From assembly GCF_900089775.1 (NCBI RefSeq), contig NZ_FLOB01000011.1:1-64000 (forward strand): 64,000 bases of DNA, written 5' to 3'. The translations under genes and the position numbers were made by a program. The notes below the pieces were generated by a model that saw only the letters and a program-made list of their open reading frames with translations, had not been told where the DNA came from and searched no databases. Origin of the DNA: Marinomonas spartinae (GTDB lineage: Bacteria > Pseudomonadota > Gammaproteobacteria > Pseudomonadales > Marinomonadaceae). Positions 17,208 to 25,002 of this stretch are shown piece after piece (position 1 is the first letter of the stretch; each line of letters starts with the position of its first letter).

Positions 17208-18451
17208 TCGACCCCCAAGCCTTGCGCAACGCGAACCCCACTCCAACATCCATCTTCGTGGAAACCATTGCGCCAATAAGCACCACAAAACCAAGTACGA
17301 TTGACACCGTTGATTTCTTGCCAGCGATTTTGAGCCTTAATACCTTCCAAGGTGAAAGTGGGATGCGCGTAATGAAAACGCCCTAGAATTTTACTGGCAT
17401 CGATCAGGTCGGTTTGATTTAAACTCACAATGTAGGTGGTATCGCTGGCAAAGCGCTGCAATATATTCATGTTGTAGCTTAATGTTGCGGGTTTGCCTTG
17501 TTCGTGACCTAGGTAGTAATTCCAACTGGACCATGCCAACTTTTTCTTAGGCAATAGTTGCGTGTCAGAGTGCAATATCACTTCGTTATTTCGATATGGG
17601 ATAGCCGATAGGATCGCCGTTTCATCTTGGCTTGGGTCTGCCAGTAAAGCCAAGGCCTCATCACTGTGACAAGCAAAAATCACTTGATCAAAGGTTTGCG
17701 CCTCGCCCTGCTCAAAATGCACAACCACTCTGTCTGAGAGGCGTTCAACTTGGCGAATTCTCGCATTGAGAACAATCTTATCGTTAAAGGCCGCCACTAA
17801 GGGGGTTAGATAAGCCGAAGAACCACCCTTGATCACCCGCCACTGAGGGCGATGATTGACACTCAATAATCCATGATTTTTGAAAAAACGGACAAAGAAT
17901 AACAACGGAAAATCCATCATCTCCTCTAAGGTAGACGACCAAATCGCACTCCCCATGGGAATCAAATAATGACTGGCAAACAGGTCGCCATAGCCTTTTT
18001 CCTTCAGATATTCCCCTAACGTCACACTTTCTTCTAAACGATGACTTTCCAGATCGGCAATGGCTTCCTTATTAAAACGCATGATGTCTTTTAGCATCCC
18101 CAAATAGGGCAGATTAAAAAGATTACGACGCTGAGCAAACAAAGTATTGAGATTATTTCCGCCGTATTCCAATCCGGTTCTTTGGCAGCTCACACTAAAG
18201 CTCATTTCGGTGGGAATAGACTCGACACCTAACTCATCCATCAGGCGAATAAAATTTGGATAAGTCCAGTCATTAAAGACAATAAAACCCGTGTCGATAT
18301 GCCGTGTTGTATTACCCTCTTTCACCTGAACCGTTGCGGTATGGCCACCAATACGTTCTGCCGACTCAAATACGGTCACCTCGTGCTCTTGCTGCAGTAA
18401 GTAAGCACTGGTTAAACCAGAGATCCCCGAACCAATTATGGCAATTTTCAC
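17198..18451 (-). CDS. FAD-dependent oxidoreductase (amine-oxidase-like fold)
   Basis: The 417-residue protein opens with a dinucleotide-binding motif (IIGSGISGL, residues 5-13, then [10 protein letters not shown]) and continues as a flavin amine-oxidase-like protein. The C-terminal block [20 protein letters not shown] carries the second flavin contact. Proteins of this group sit with DUF1365 and Cfa-like genes and are thought to desaturate or oxidise membrane acyl chains; related lipid enzymes include carotenoid and fatty-acid desaturases. The start is GTG at 18451 behind GAGGAG. The 10-base overlap with DUF1365 supports a joint function. Confidence 0.87.
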   Translation of the reverse strand: MKIAIIGSGISGLTSAYLLQQEHEVTVFESAERIGGHTATVQVKEGNTTRHIDTGFIVFNDWTYPNFIRLMDELGVESIPTEMSFSVSCQRTGLEYGGNNLNTLFAQRRNLFNLPYLGMLKDIMRFNKEAIADLESHRLEESVTLGEYLKEKGYGDLFASHYLIPMGSAIWSSTLEEMMDFPLLFFVRFFKNHGLLSVNHRPQWRVIKGGSSAYLTPLVAAFNDKIVLNARIRQVERLSDRVVVHFEQGEAQTFDQVIFACHSDEALALLADPSQDETAILSAIPYRNNEVILHSDTQLLPKKKLAWSSWNYYLGHEQGKPATLSYNMNILQRFASDTTYIVSLNQTDLIDASKILGRFHYAHPTFTLEGIKAQNRWQEINGVNRTWFCGAYWRNGFHEDGCWSGVRVAQGLGVEWT

Positions 18452-18499
18452 TCATTCTCTCCTCATACACTTTCCAATCAGTGAAAGTGCAATCAATCA

Positions 18500-19240
18500 T
18501 TATTCTTTAGGGGCCGTTAACGCCGACCAAAGTTTTGGGAAGTGTCGTCCAAGCCAAAGCATGACACTTAAACGTTTAGGAAACGCGTATTCGTATGGAC
18601 GTCGCTCTATGGCACGTTCAATGCGAGCGGCCGCTTGCTCTGCTGGCATCAAAAACGGCATTGGAAAGGTGTTTTTTTGCGTTAATGGGGTATCGACGAA
18701 GCCGGGTAAAATGCAAGTTACGTCGATATTTTCTTTTTTCAAATCGATACGCAACGACGATAAAAAATAGCGAATAGCCGCTTTGCTGGCACCATAGGCC
18801 TGAGTTTTAGTAAACGCCGCTTGCACCGCTTGGGAACTGACCCCCACAATATGCGGATTCGCTGCTTTACGTAATAATGGCAAGCAGGTTTCAACACAAT
18901 GCACCAAACCCAAATAGTTCACTGACATAATGCGCTGCATCATGTCCCAGTCTGGCGAATCAATTTCAAAATATTCGCAGGTGCCCGCGTTAAGAATGAC
19001 ACAATCTAAATGATCAGTATGAGATAACAATGTCTCACGAACAGACTCGATCTGTGTGTTATCAGACACATCAAACGGAATAAAAGTTAACTCGTCATTT
19101 TGTTCAAGTAAGGGCGCCAGTTCCCCTTTATGGCGAGCGCTGACAATCACCCGATAGCCATTATAGAGATAGCGCTTTGCCAGCGATAAACCGATACCGG
19201 AACTCGCCCCGGTAATCCAAACCACACCTTTGCTACTCAT
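18500..19240 (-). CDS. Short-chain dehydrogenase/reductase
   Basis: This classical SDR of 246 residues has the NAD(P) motif GASSGIG (11-17), NAG (84-86), a Ser at 135/136 and the catalytic YGASK (Tyr149, Lys153). The C-terminal tail is moderately hydrophobic. It is the second gene of the sigma-controlled unit, 29 bases after the NTF2-like gene. An oxidoreduction on a lipid-derived aldehyde or ketone is plausible from context, but the substrate cannot be told. GGAGG precedes the ATG. Confidence 0.88.
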   Translation of the reverse strand: MSSKGVVWITGASSGIGLSLAKRYLYNGYRVIVSARHKGELAPLLEQNDELTFIPFDVSDNTQIESVRETLLSHTDHLDCVILNAGTCEYFEIDSPDWDMMQRIMSVNYLGLVHCVETCLPLLRKAANPHIVGVSSQAVQAAFTKTQAYGASKAAIRYFLSSLRIDLKKENIDVTCILPGFVDTPLTQKNTFPMPFLMPAEQAAARIERAIERRPYEYAFPKRLSVMLWLGRHFPKLWSALTAPKE

Positions 19241-19269
19241 CCTATCCTCCTTATTATCCGAGTTAACGT

Positions 19270-19704
19270 TTAGGATGGCATCGCTAAGCGTTTTTTAAGT
19301 CCTTTTACCGCACGCCCCAATAAAGGAATGTGCTCGTACAACATAGAGCCTAGGTCATAAACGTCTTCATGGTAATAAATCCGATCATGAAACTCGATCT
19401 GACTCATACCTCGTACCGTGAGCGTCTGATTACCAAGTTTAGGATGCTTAAAGTGCATATTCCATTTTATATAGGCCTTATTTTCACTAGCCTGTTGATC
19501 TAGATACTCAAAACGGCCACTTTGAACACTCAAACATAAATCAGACATGTAGGCATGCAACTTCTCGATACCACGAACCTCTTGTACCGGATCTTTAAAA
19601 ATCACATCATTGGCGTATAGCTCACCGATATCCGCCAAAGGAACCTGTTTAATATCCAAATAAAATGCTTTAAATCGATTCATTAATGCCTGTTGAGATT
19701 CCAT
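19270..19704 (-). CDS. NTF2-like (SnoaL-type) protein
   Basis: The 144-residue protein has a single cone-shaped NTF2/SnoaL fold, recognisable from YANDVIFKDPVQEVRGIEKL and the late VRGMSQIEFHDRIYYHEDVYDLG. Such proteins are small-molecule isomerases, cyclases or ligand binders. It is the first gene of the eight-gene minus-strand unit and lies directly behind one of the two TGATCC promoters. NTF2-like genes are recurrent members of ECF-sigma/ChrR loci. No catalytic residue assignment is safe. Confidence 0.85.
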   Translation of the reverse strand: MESQQALMNRFKAFYLDIKQVPLADIGELYANDVIFKDPVQEVRGIEKLHAYMSDLCLSVQSGRFEYLDQQASENKAYIKWNMHFKHPKLGNQTLTVRGMSQIEFHDRIYYHEDVYDLGSMLYEHIPLLGRAVKGLKKRLAMPS

Positions 19705-19771
19705 TGGAGCATCCGCCCTTATCTGTTAATCGGTCCACAGTGGGTCGAATCACTATGGTGTTATCTATATA

Positions 19772-19796
19772 ACGTAGCGCATAAAAAGCTGGATCA
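19772..19796 (-). promoter_or_regulatory. Probable ECF sigma promoter of the NTF2-SDR-FAD-DUF1365-Cfa operon
   Basis: On the minus strand TGATCC (19796-19791) is followed after exactly 16 bases by CGT (19774-19772) and then TATATAG. TGATCC is the -35 element known for RpoE/ChrR-type (ECF11) sigma factors. The same TGATCC-N16-CGT arrangement occurs on the other strand in front of the sigma gene. The first gene starts 68 bases downstream. Confidence 0.72.
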
Positions 19797-19838
19797 CTTT
19801 TTAGCTAAAACAACAAAAAGAAAAAAGCATCAACAATG

Positions 19839-19863
19839 TGATCCCTTTTTAAAACGAGCGCGT
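19839..19863 (+). promoter_or_regulatory. Probable autoregulatory ECF sigma promoter
   Basis: TGATCC at 19839-19844 is followed after 16 bases by CGT at 19861-19863 and ACAATGG. Spacing and both boxes equal those of the divergent promoter 43 bases away. It lies 73 bases before the sigma-factor ATG, so the sigma factor should activate its own gene and chrR. Confidence 0.72.
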
Positions 19864-19935
19864 ACAATGGTAATAAGCGCGATGCTTGTTTAAGCAACGG
19901 CATCAACCTCAACTTCAATAGACTGGGAGTAATGA

Positions 19936-20511
19936 ATGGACACCGTCAAGCAGATTGACTCTGATGACCACATGGTTCAAGACATGCTCGCCATTTCGCA
20001 AAACCGCGACCAAGAGGCGCTGAATCGGCTGTTCGATCACTATGTTCCTAAAATCAGGGCATTTTGTTTAGCCGCTCAGCCCGGTGCTAACCTGATGGCT
20101 GATGACATAGCGCAGGAAGTGATGATTCGGGTTTGGCGAAAAGCACATACCTATAAACCAGAAACGGCGTCACTCAATACATGGATTTTCACCTTGGCAC
20201 GTAATGCTCGTATCGACTATTTGCGCAAAAACAGTCGCCATCAATCGAATATTGACCCGGAATATCTGTGGCGCGATGTAATAGATGAGAATGCAGATCC
20301 GTTCAAAGACGCCCAGCAAAAACGCGATCAAGAACGTATCCAGATTGGGCTAGCAAAATTGCCACAGGATCAACAACAGGTACTCGCTAAAGTGTATTTA
20401 GAAGGTAAAACGCACAAAGAAGCAGCGGAAGAACTTTCTCTGCCTCTAGGCACCATTAAGTCTCGTGTACGCTTAGCGCTTCACAAACTGACGATTTATA
20501 TTAAGAGGTAG
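19936..20511 (+). CDS. ECF sigma factor, RpoE/ChrR (ECF11) type
   Basis: This 191-residue protein contains sigma region 2 (about 25-95; DDIAQEVMIRVWRKAHTY and TWIFTLARNARIDYLRK) and region 4 (about 130-185; THKEAAEELSLPLGTIKSRV), with no region 3, so it is an extracytoplasmic-function sigma. It is followed after 2 bases by a ChrR anti-sigma gene. In Rhodobacter the homologous pair responds to singlet oxygen. The likely regulon here includes its own operon and the divergent lipid-modification unit. GGGAG precedes the ATG. Confidence 0.93.
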   Translation: MDTVKQIDSDDHMVQDMLAISQNRDQEALNRLFDHYVPKIRAFCLAAQPGANLMADDIAQEVMIRVWRKAHTYKPETASLNTWIFTLARNARIDYLRKNSRHQSNIDPEYLWRDVIDENADPFKDAQQKRDQERIQIGLAKLPQDQQQVLAKVYLEGKTHKEAAEELSLPLGTIKSRVRLALHKLTIYIKR

Positions 20512-20513
20512 TT

Positions 20514-21254
20514 ATGACGATTCACTACCACCCAAGCATTGAAATGCTGACGGATTATGCTGCGGGCTCATTGAGTCTGACTCACTCTATGTCCATTGCA
20601 ACACATATCGAGCAATGCCAAGAGTGCCAACAACAAATACGCAAGCTCACCACGCTTGGCGGGCAACTATTTACTCAGACGACCACAGAAGACGCCAATA
20701 TCGTCGATCTGAAAGCGTCATTTTTTGACAAATTGCGTGAACAAGACCGTTCTGAGAGCATGAGTTCGACAGTAAAAGAGCAAGGGCGTCGAGATCAGTC
20801 AACAGACCACATGACGAGCGAAGAGACACTCCTCTCATGGGAACAAGACTACCAAGTCCCGAAAAGCCTTCGCCAGTTTGTTCCCTTTGGCTATGACAAA
20901 CTCAAGTGGATGCCGTTATCCCCTTCGGTCAAAATCGCCACCTTGTGTCAAGAAGAGGGTGGCGCACAGGTCGCGTTAACTCGAATCAAAGCGGGTGCCA
21001 GTATTCCAACCCATACTCACACTGGTGATGAAATCACGCTGGTGTTGGAAGGGGCCTTTTCTGATAAAAGTGGCATTTACCGTCAGGGAGATTTTATTAC
21101 CCGAGATGCGAGCCACAAGCACAAGCCCATGGTCACCAAAGACGCCGAATGCATTTGCCTCACGGTGCTGGATGCGCCCATTGAGTTCACTGGCTGGCTG
21201 ACACGCTTATTCAACCCTATTATGCGACGCTATCATCCCCATTCAAACCACTGA
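20514..21254 (+). CDS. chrR: ChrR-family zinc anti-sigma factor with cupin domain
   Basis: The 246-residue protein has the two ChrR domains. The N-terminal anti-sigma domain carries zinc ligands at the same positions as Rhodobacter ChrR: H6, H31, C35 and C38 (HIEQCQEC). The C-terminal cupin (about 115-225) carries H167, H169 and E173 (PTHTHTGDE) and H201/H203 as metal ligands. It should hold the sigma factor inactive until singlet oxygen or organic hydroperoxide destabilises the complex. A low-complexity linker (about 75-105) joins the domains. The gene follows the sigma stop by 2 bases. Confidence 0.93.
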   Translation: MTIHYHPSIEMLTDYAAGSLSLTHSMSIATHIEQCQECQQQIRKLTTLGGQLFTQTTTEDANIVDLKASFFDKLREQDRSESMSSTVKEQGRRDQSTDHMTSEETLLSWEQDYQVPKSLRQFVPFGYDKLKWMPLSPSVKIATLCQEEGGAQVALTRIKAGASIPTHTHTGDEITLVLEGAFSDKSGIYRQGDFITRDASHKHKPMVTKDAECICLTVLDAPIEFTGWLTRLFNPIMRRYHPHSNH

Positions 21255-21371
21255 GGAGGGCAAAACTAAAAGCCGTAAAATAGCGACACGTTTTCCGACG
21301 TTAGGCCATAGCAAGATTTCATTTTTAAAATATGGTATACTCTTTGCTCAACTCATATAAGGATTAGCACT

Positions 21372-21554
21372 ATGGCGACGAAAAAGAAGCAACCCGCTGC
21401 ATCGGAAACCTCGGAATCCATTGAAAAGCAAATGCAAGAATTTCTTGCTCGTGGTGGACAAATTAACAAAATTGACTCCGGTGTCAGTGGTCAATCCCAG
21501 CTAACGGGCCCTCGCCATATTTCCCTTGGTAACAGCAAAGCGAAAAGCCAATAA
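21372..21554 (+). CDS. Small conserved hypothetical protein (60 aa)
   Basis: A 60-residue, charged, soluble protein: a Lys/Thr/Ser-rich N-terminus, a short amphipathic helix (EKQMQEFLARGGQINKIDSG) and a basic tail. It has its own promoter-like TATACT about 37 bases upstream and AAGGA before the ATG, so it is very likely expressed. I recognise no named family; the helix plus GVSG motif resembles small proteins common in gammaproteobacteria. A nucleic-acid or RNA-polymerase associated role would be guesswork. Confidence 0.72.
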   Translation: MATKKKQPAASETSESIEKQMQEFLARGGQINKIDSGVSGQSQLTGPRHISLGNSKAKSQ

Positions 21555-21714
21555 GCTTTTCGTTTTTCTTTGTTTTACCAACGTTTATTTATGGTTCTCT
21601 CCATGTTATTTCCCCCTAGAATCGGCTACTCTTCGTTGCTAGGTACGACTGTCTTTTCATCTACAGTCCGTTGAAATCCCCCCTTCTGTGTCGATGGATA
21701 AAGGAGTCTCAATA

Positions 21715-21906
21715 GTGAACACCTCTGAGTATAATTTTATGCGCCCACTATGGCGCCGTATCGCAGCAACCCTAGTGGCTCTGGGCTGGGCATACATGGA
21801 ATGGTCTAGCGGCAACTCATTTTGGGGCGTAATCGCATTAGGCTTTATGGGCTACTGTCTATGGAACTATTTCTACCGTTTCAAGCCTGATACAACACCA
21901 GAGTAA
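21715..21906 (+). CDS. Small inner-membrane protein (63 aa)
   Basis: The best start is GTG 21715, with AAAGGAG 8 bases upstream; an in-frame ATG at 21688 lies before that ribosome site and is unlikely. The 63-residue product has two membrane segments (RRIAATLVALGWAYMEW and FWGVIALGFMGYCLWNYFY) and short polar ends. Function unknown. It stands between the small soluble gene and the OlsF-like gene, each with an intergenic gap large enough for its own promoter. Confidence 0.68.
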   Translation: MNTSEYNFMRPLWRRIAATLVALGWAYMEWSSGNSFWGVIALGFMGYCLWNYFYRFKPDTTPE

Positions 21907-22094
21907 TAGTTTTATCTTTAGCTGCAACACCACTCATCTGAGCTCAGTCATACATTCATCCCTTCTCGCCTCTGTCTTTATGAGATCTTAAAAAAGACGC
22001 TAGGATCAGTCGATTACTTTGTCATATTACTGTCACCTGATTAATCTATGCTCAATAGTATTCTCCAAAAATCCTGTTTGAACGGAGCAACACT

Positions 22095-23807
22095 GTGATA
22101 GAAGTCGAGCAATTGATTGCCAATAAATCGCCACAATTTTTTGATAAAAGCCCACTAATTACTCGCCCTACTTTGAGCTTTTTAAAACGCTTATTCCACG
22201 AGAGTGAAGTGAATCAGTTTTTAGAAAAAAATAAAGACTCCGTCGGTTTTGAGTTTATTGATCGCGTCTTGGATCACTTCAATTTTAGCTATCAAGTCAG
22301 CCAAGTAGATCGCCGTAATATTCCTGCTATTGGTCGTGTCATGATCATCGCCAATCACCCTCTTGGCGCCTTAGATGGTCTGGCTTTATTGCGCTTGATT
22401 GGGGAAATACGCCCTGATGTCAAAATCGTCGCCAATGACTTATTGATGAGTCTAGATGGTTTAAAAAGTTTAGTGTTACCAGTGGATAATATGGGTGGTA
22501 AAACAGGACGCCAGCAACTAAAAGCCATCATGAACAGCCTACATAACGACGAAGCCGTGATCATTTTTCCGGCTGGTGAAGTCTCTCGTATCTCACCCAG
22601 CGGCGTAAAAGACCAGCGCTGGAATGAAAGCTACTTAAAACTTGCGAAAAAGAGCAATAGCCCGATTTTACCCGTACACATTGGTGGTCGTAATTCCATG
22701 ATGTTTTACACCAGCTCTATTCTGTATCGTCCTCTGTCTACGATTCAATTACCAAATGAAATGTTTCGTCAGCGCAATCGTAAGATTCCAATGCAAGTAG
22801 GTCAGGCAATACCAGTTCAAGAATTATCCAAGCTGCCGCTGAGCGATAAAGAGAAGAATAAACTGGTCAAACGCCATTTATACCGTATTGCCAAAGGTAA
22901 AAAACCCTTATTAAAAACAGAAAAGACAGTTGAGCACCCACAAAATCGCCAGCTAATTAAAACCGAATTGAAACAAGCGGAGCATCTGGGCTCAACCAAG
23001 GACAATAAACAAATCTTCTTAGTGGATTACGACCCGATGTCCGTCACCATGAAAGAAATCGGCCGCTTACGTGAGATCGCGTTTCGCAAGGTCGGAGAAG
23101 GCACCGGTGAACGTTCAGATTTAGATAAATATGATCAATACTATCGCCACCTTGTTTTATGGGATGAAGAAGCTCTCGAAATTGTTGGGGCTTATCGCAT
23201 TGGCGAAGTCGCTCGCTACATGAAAGAAGACAATCAAAACCGAATTTACAGTGCTGAACTCTTCTCTTACTCCTGTGATATGGAAGCCTATTTTGAGCAA
23301 GGTATTGAACTAGGTAGAAGCTTTGTACAGCCCAAATACTGGGGCATGCGCAGTCTGGATTACTTATGGTATGGCATTGGTGCTTACTTGAAACGCCATC
23401 CTGAAATTCGTTACATGTTTGGCCCAGTGAGCTTAAGTAATAGCTACCCCCAAATAGCGAAAGACTTGATCGTCAGTTTTTATAAAAAATATTTTCCTGA
23501 CGCAGAGTACCTAGCCCGCTCTTTTAACCCCTACCAAGTGTCCCAAGAGCACCAAGACATCATCTCGGGACTATTGAAAGGCGAGCGCTACGAAGAAGAT
23601 TTTCGCACACTAAAAGAGCAATTGGGCCATTTAGGCGCCAGCGTTCCGACTTTATTCAAGCAATATTCAGAACTGTGTGAACCCGGTGGCGTTCGCTTCT
23701 TAGACTTTGGCGTCGACGTCGACTTCGGCTATTGCATTGATGGGTTGGTGTTAGTCGATCTTACCAAAGTCAAAGAGACCAAACGTAACCGCTACTTGGG
23801 CGATTAA
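22095..23807 (+). CDS. Fused PlsC-GNAT acyltransferase, OlsF-like ornithine-lipid synthase
   Basis: The 570-residue protein has an N-terminal lysophospholipid acyltransferase domain with NHPLGALDG (87-95) and FPAGEVSR (158-165), and a C-terminal OlsB/hemolysin-type GNAT domain (about 300-560; GRLREIAFRKVGEGTGER, LEIVGAYRIGEV). The order matches OlsF, in which the C-terminal part N-acylates ornithine with a 3-hydroxyacyl chain and the N-terminal part O-acylates the lyso-lipid. It should make phosphorus-free ornithine lipids at the inner membrane. The gene is monocistronic. A generic 'hemolysin' acyltransferase of other specificity is the alternative. Confidence 0.82.
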   Translation: MIEVEQLIANKSPQFFDKSPLITRPTLSFLKRLFHESEVNQFLEKNKDSVGFEFIDRVLDHFNFSYQVSQVDRRNIPAIGRVMIIANHPLGALDGLALLRLIGEIRPDVKIVANDLLMSLDGLKSLVLPVDNMGGKTGRQQLKAIMNSLHNDEAVIIFPAGEVSRISPSGVKDQRWNESYLKLAKKSNSPILPVHIGGRNSMMFYTSSILYRPLSTIQLPNEMFRQRNRKIPMQVGQAIPVQELSKLPLSDKEKNKLVKRHLYRIAKGKKPLLKTEKTVEHPQNRQLIKTELKQAEHLGSTKDNKQIFLVDYDPMSVTMKEIGRLREIAFRKVGEGTGERSDLDKYDQYYRHLVLWDEEALEIVGAYRIGEVARYMKEDNQNRIYSAELFSYSCDMEAYFEQGIELGRSFVQPKYWGMRSLDYLWYGIGAYLKRHPEIRYMFGPVSLSNSYPQIAKDLIVSFYKKYFPDAEYLARSFNPYQVSQEHQDIISGLLKGERYEEDFRTLKEQLGHLGASVPTLFKQYSELCEPGGVRFLDFGVDVDFGYCIDGLVLVDLTKVKETKRNRYLGD

Positions 23808-23831
23808 GGACAATTGCTTAATGCCTTAGCA

Positions 23832-23972
23832 TCAATGATGACCATGCTTGTGGTGATGTTGATCATGACCATATTTATTATCATGATGATGACGTTTGGC
23901 CGCAATCTTATAGGTGATTTTGATCAGCAACATTAAGACTAATACAATGAGGACAATGGCTTCAGGGCTCAT
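23832..23972 (-). CDS. His-rich membrane microprotein (46 aa)
   Basis: An open frame on the minus strand starts at ATG 23972 with AGGAG 7 bases upstream and ends with TGA at 23834-23832. The 46-residue product has one N-terminal membrane helix (AIVLIVLVLMLLIKITY, about residues 5-21) and a cytoplasmic or periplasmic tail with 11 His in the last 19 residues (HHH, HDQHHHKHGHH). The tail looks metal-binding (Ni, Zn, Cu or Co). It is convergent with the OlsF-like gene. I know no named family. The strong ribosome site and biased composition argue that it is real. Confidence 0.65.
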   Translation of the reverse strand: MSPEAIVLIVLVLMLLIKITYKIAAKRHHHDNKYGHDQHHHKHGHH

Positions 23973-24293
23973 GATATGACTCCTCTTACACTAATTGTTT
24001 TTTTACTTCTCACATAGTAAGTGTAGTCGAAAAAACGCCCTATATTGTTTATTTTTTGAACTACCATGCACTAAGTCATGGCAAAAACGTTATTTGTTTA
24101 TAGACTATAAAAGATCTTTGACGAGGTCGCGCGTAAAGGTCTCCTAGGGATGTGGTGCATAATAGTGAGGCCTAAAGCATGATTCTCACTTCTTTATTTC
24201 TTAACTTGGCAGTGAATACTATCTGGCGCAGGTCTTGCTAGATTTTGTTCGATACCTTAGCTGTCACTTCAAAAATGGACACAGGAGCTGGAA
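23973..24293. other. Non-coding stretch before the CBM48 gene
   Basis: These 321 bases contain the microprotein's promoter region, a possible degenerate MITE (24112-24143) and the CBM48 gene's leader with GGAGCTGG before its ATG. No other gene is supported on either strand. Confidence 0.55.
24112..24143. repeat. Possible minimal derivative of the window's MITE-like repeat
   Basis: The 32 bases begin AGATCTTTGACGA and end CGTAAAGGTCTC, an imperfect inverted repeat resembling the ends (GAGACCTTTGCACGA and TCGTGCAAAGATCTC) of the elements at 31335 and 38210, with almost no interior. It may be an old, collapsed copy. Confidence 0.4.
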
Positions 24294-24599
24294 ATGATTG
24301 AAAAAACCTATTTAAAGACAAAACCAGAATGTAAAGTAAAATTTGCACTTCCCGCTGACAAAGTAGGCGGAGCAAAGTCCGTCTCAGTGGTCGGTGATTT
24401 TAATAACTGGGATAGCAAGGCCAACCCAATGCGCAAACAAAAGTCAGGGCTATTTGCTTCTACCCTAAACTTACAAGTGAATAATGCTTATCAGTTTCGC
24501 TATGTCATCGACGATGAAAAATGGCTTAACGATGACATGGCTGACGATTATGTTCCCAGCCCTGTCAGTCTTGATCACAACTGCGTGCTCAGCCTATAA
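24294..24599 (+). CDS. Stand-alone CBM48/AMPK-beta-like glycogen-binding domain protein
   Basis: The 101-residue protein is little more than one isoamylase early-set (CBM48) domain: VSVVGDFNNWD, a central beta-rich stretch and YQFRYVIDDEKWLNDDMADD. Such domains bind alpha-glucans or act as adaptor modules. No glycogen gene is nearby, so its partner is unknown. GGAGC lies before the ATG. The protein has no signal peptide and should be cytoplasmic. Confidence 0.85.
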   Translation: MIEKTYLKTKPECKVKFALPADKVGGAKSVSVVGDFNNWDSKANPMRKQKSGLFASTLNLQVNNAYQFRYVIDDEKWLNDDMADDYVPSPVSLDHNCVLSL

Positions 24600-24620
24600 G
24601 GCGACAAAATGTATGTTTTT

Positions 24621-24660
24621 TTTATGCCTTTCTTGTTAACGATACTAAGAGAGGCATAAA
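24621..24660. terminator. 13-bp stem-loop after the CBM48 gene
   Basis: Arms TTTATGCCTTTCT (24621-24633) and AGAGAGGCATAAA (24648-24660) pair over 13 positions with one G-T wobble and a 14-base loop. It sits 21 bases after the CBM48 stop. There is no T-run after it on the plus strand, so intrinsic termination is uncertain; mRNA 3'-end protection is the alternative. Confidence 0.5.
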
Positions 24661-24800
24661 GTACTATCCTACTGTTTAAAAAAATGTTTTTTCATTTTTT
24701 TTGGACTTTCTTGCGCCTTTTTCTCTATTCCCTCCCTCTCTTCATTAACACCCCCTCACAAAGACGGGCTGCAATTTATAGCTAAAATGTGTACAATTGC

Positions 24801-24828
24801 TTTTTATTAAACGCGCGTTTAATAAAAA
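24801..24828. promoter_or_regulatory. 28-bp perfect palindrome, probable BetI-type operator
   Basis: The sequence is perfectly self-complementary over 14+14 bases with centre ATTAAACGCGCGTTTAAT. TetR-family BetI repressors bind sites of the form ATTGAACG/CGTTCAAT in bet promoters, and this core differs only by A for G. It lies 174 bases before betB, within the likely promoter region. It is presumably the choline-responsive operator, bound by a BetI encoded elsewhere. Confidence 0.7.
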
Positions 24829-25002
24829 ATAACGTGCGATTCTTTTTATAGAAAACAAAGTACCTGTGAGACTAAAGAACAAGGTGTTTATCCTCCAGTA
24901 CGAGAAAACACTATTAATTTTTTTGAGACCTTTTTCGAGGTAGCCAACGCATCCGTTAGAAAGTCGTCTCTACGATAAACCAAACTACAAGAGAGGTTTA
25001 CC

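Larger units (their letters stand above)
24600..25002. promoter_or_regulatory. Long leader and regulatory region of betBA
   Basis: This 403-base non-coding region holds a hairpin at 24621-24660 just after the CBM48 gene, a 28-base perfect palindrome at 24801-24828, and a weak MITE-like inverted repeat at 24925-24970 (GAGACCTTTTT ... AAGTCGTCTC) in the leader. A betI gene, usually present here, is absent. GAGAGG precedes the betB ATG. Confidence 0.65.

Noticed and set aside
19839..19877. TGATCC paired with the downstream TAATAAG as a -10 element
   Set aside because: The spacing of 26 bases is too long for an ECF promoter; CGT at 16 bases agrees with the divergent promoter.
24801..24828. Palindrome before betB as a terminator or part of a CRISPR-like repeat
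   Set aside because: It is AT-rich around a short GC core, occurs once, and is upstream of betB, which fits an operator better.
24925..24970. Inverted repeat starting GAGACC and ending GTCTC before betB as a true MITE copy
   Set aside because: Only the outermost six or so bases match the other elements and the arms pair poorly, so it is mentioned only as a doubtful trace.
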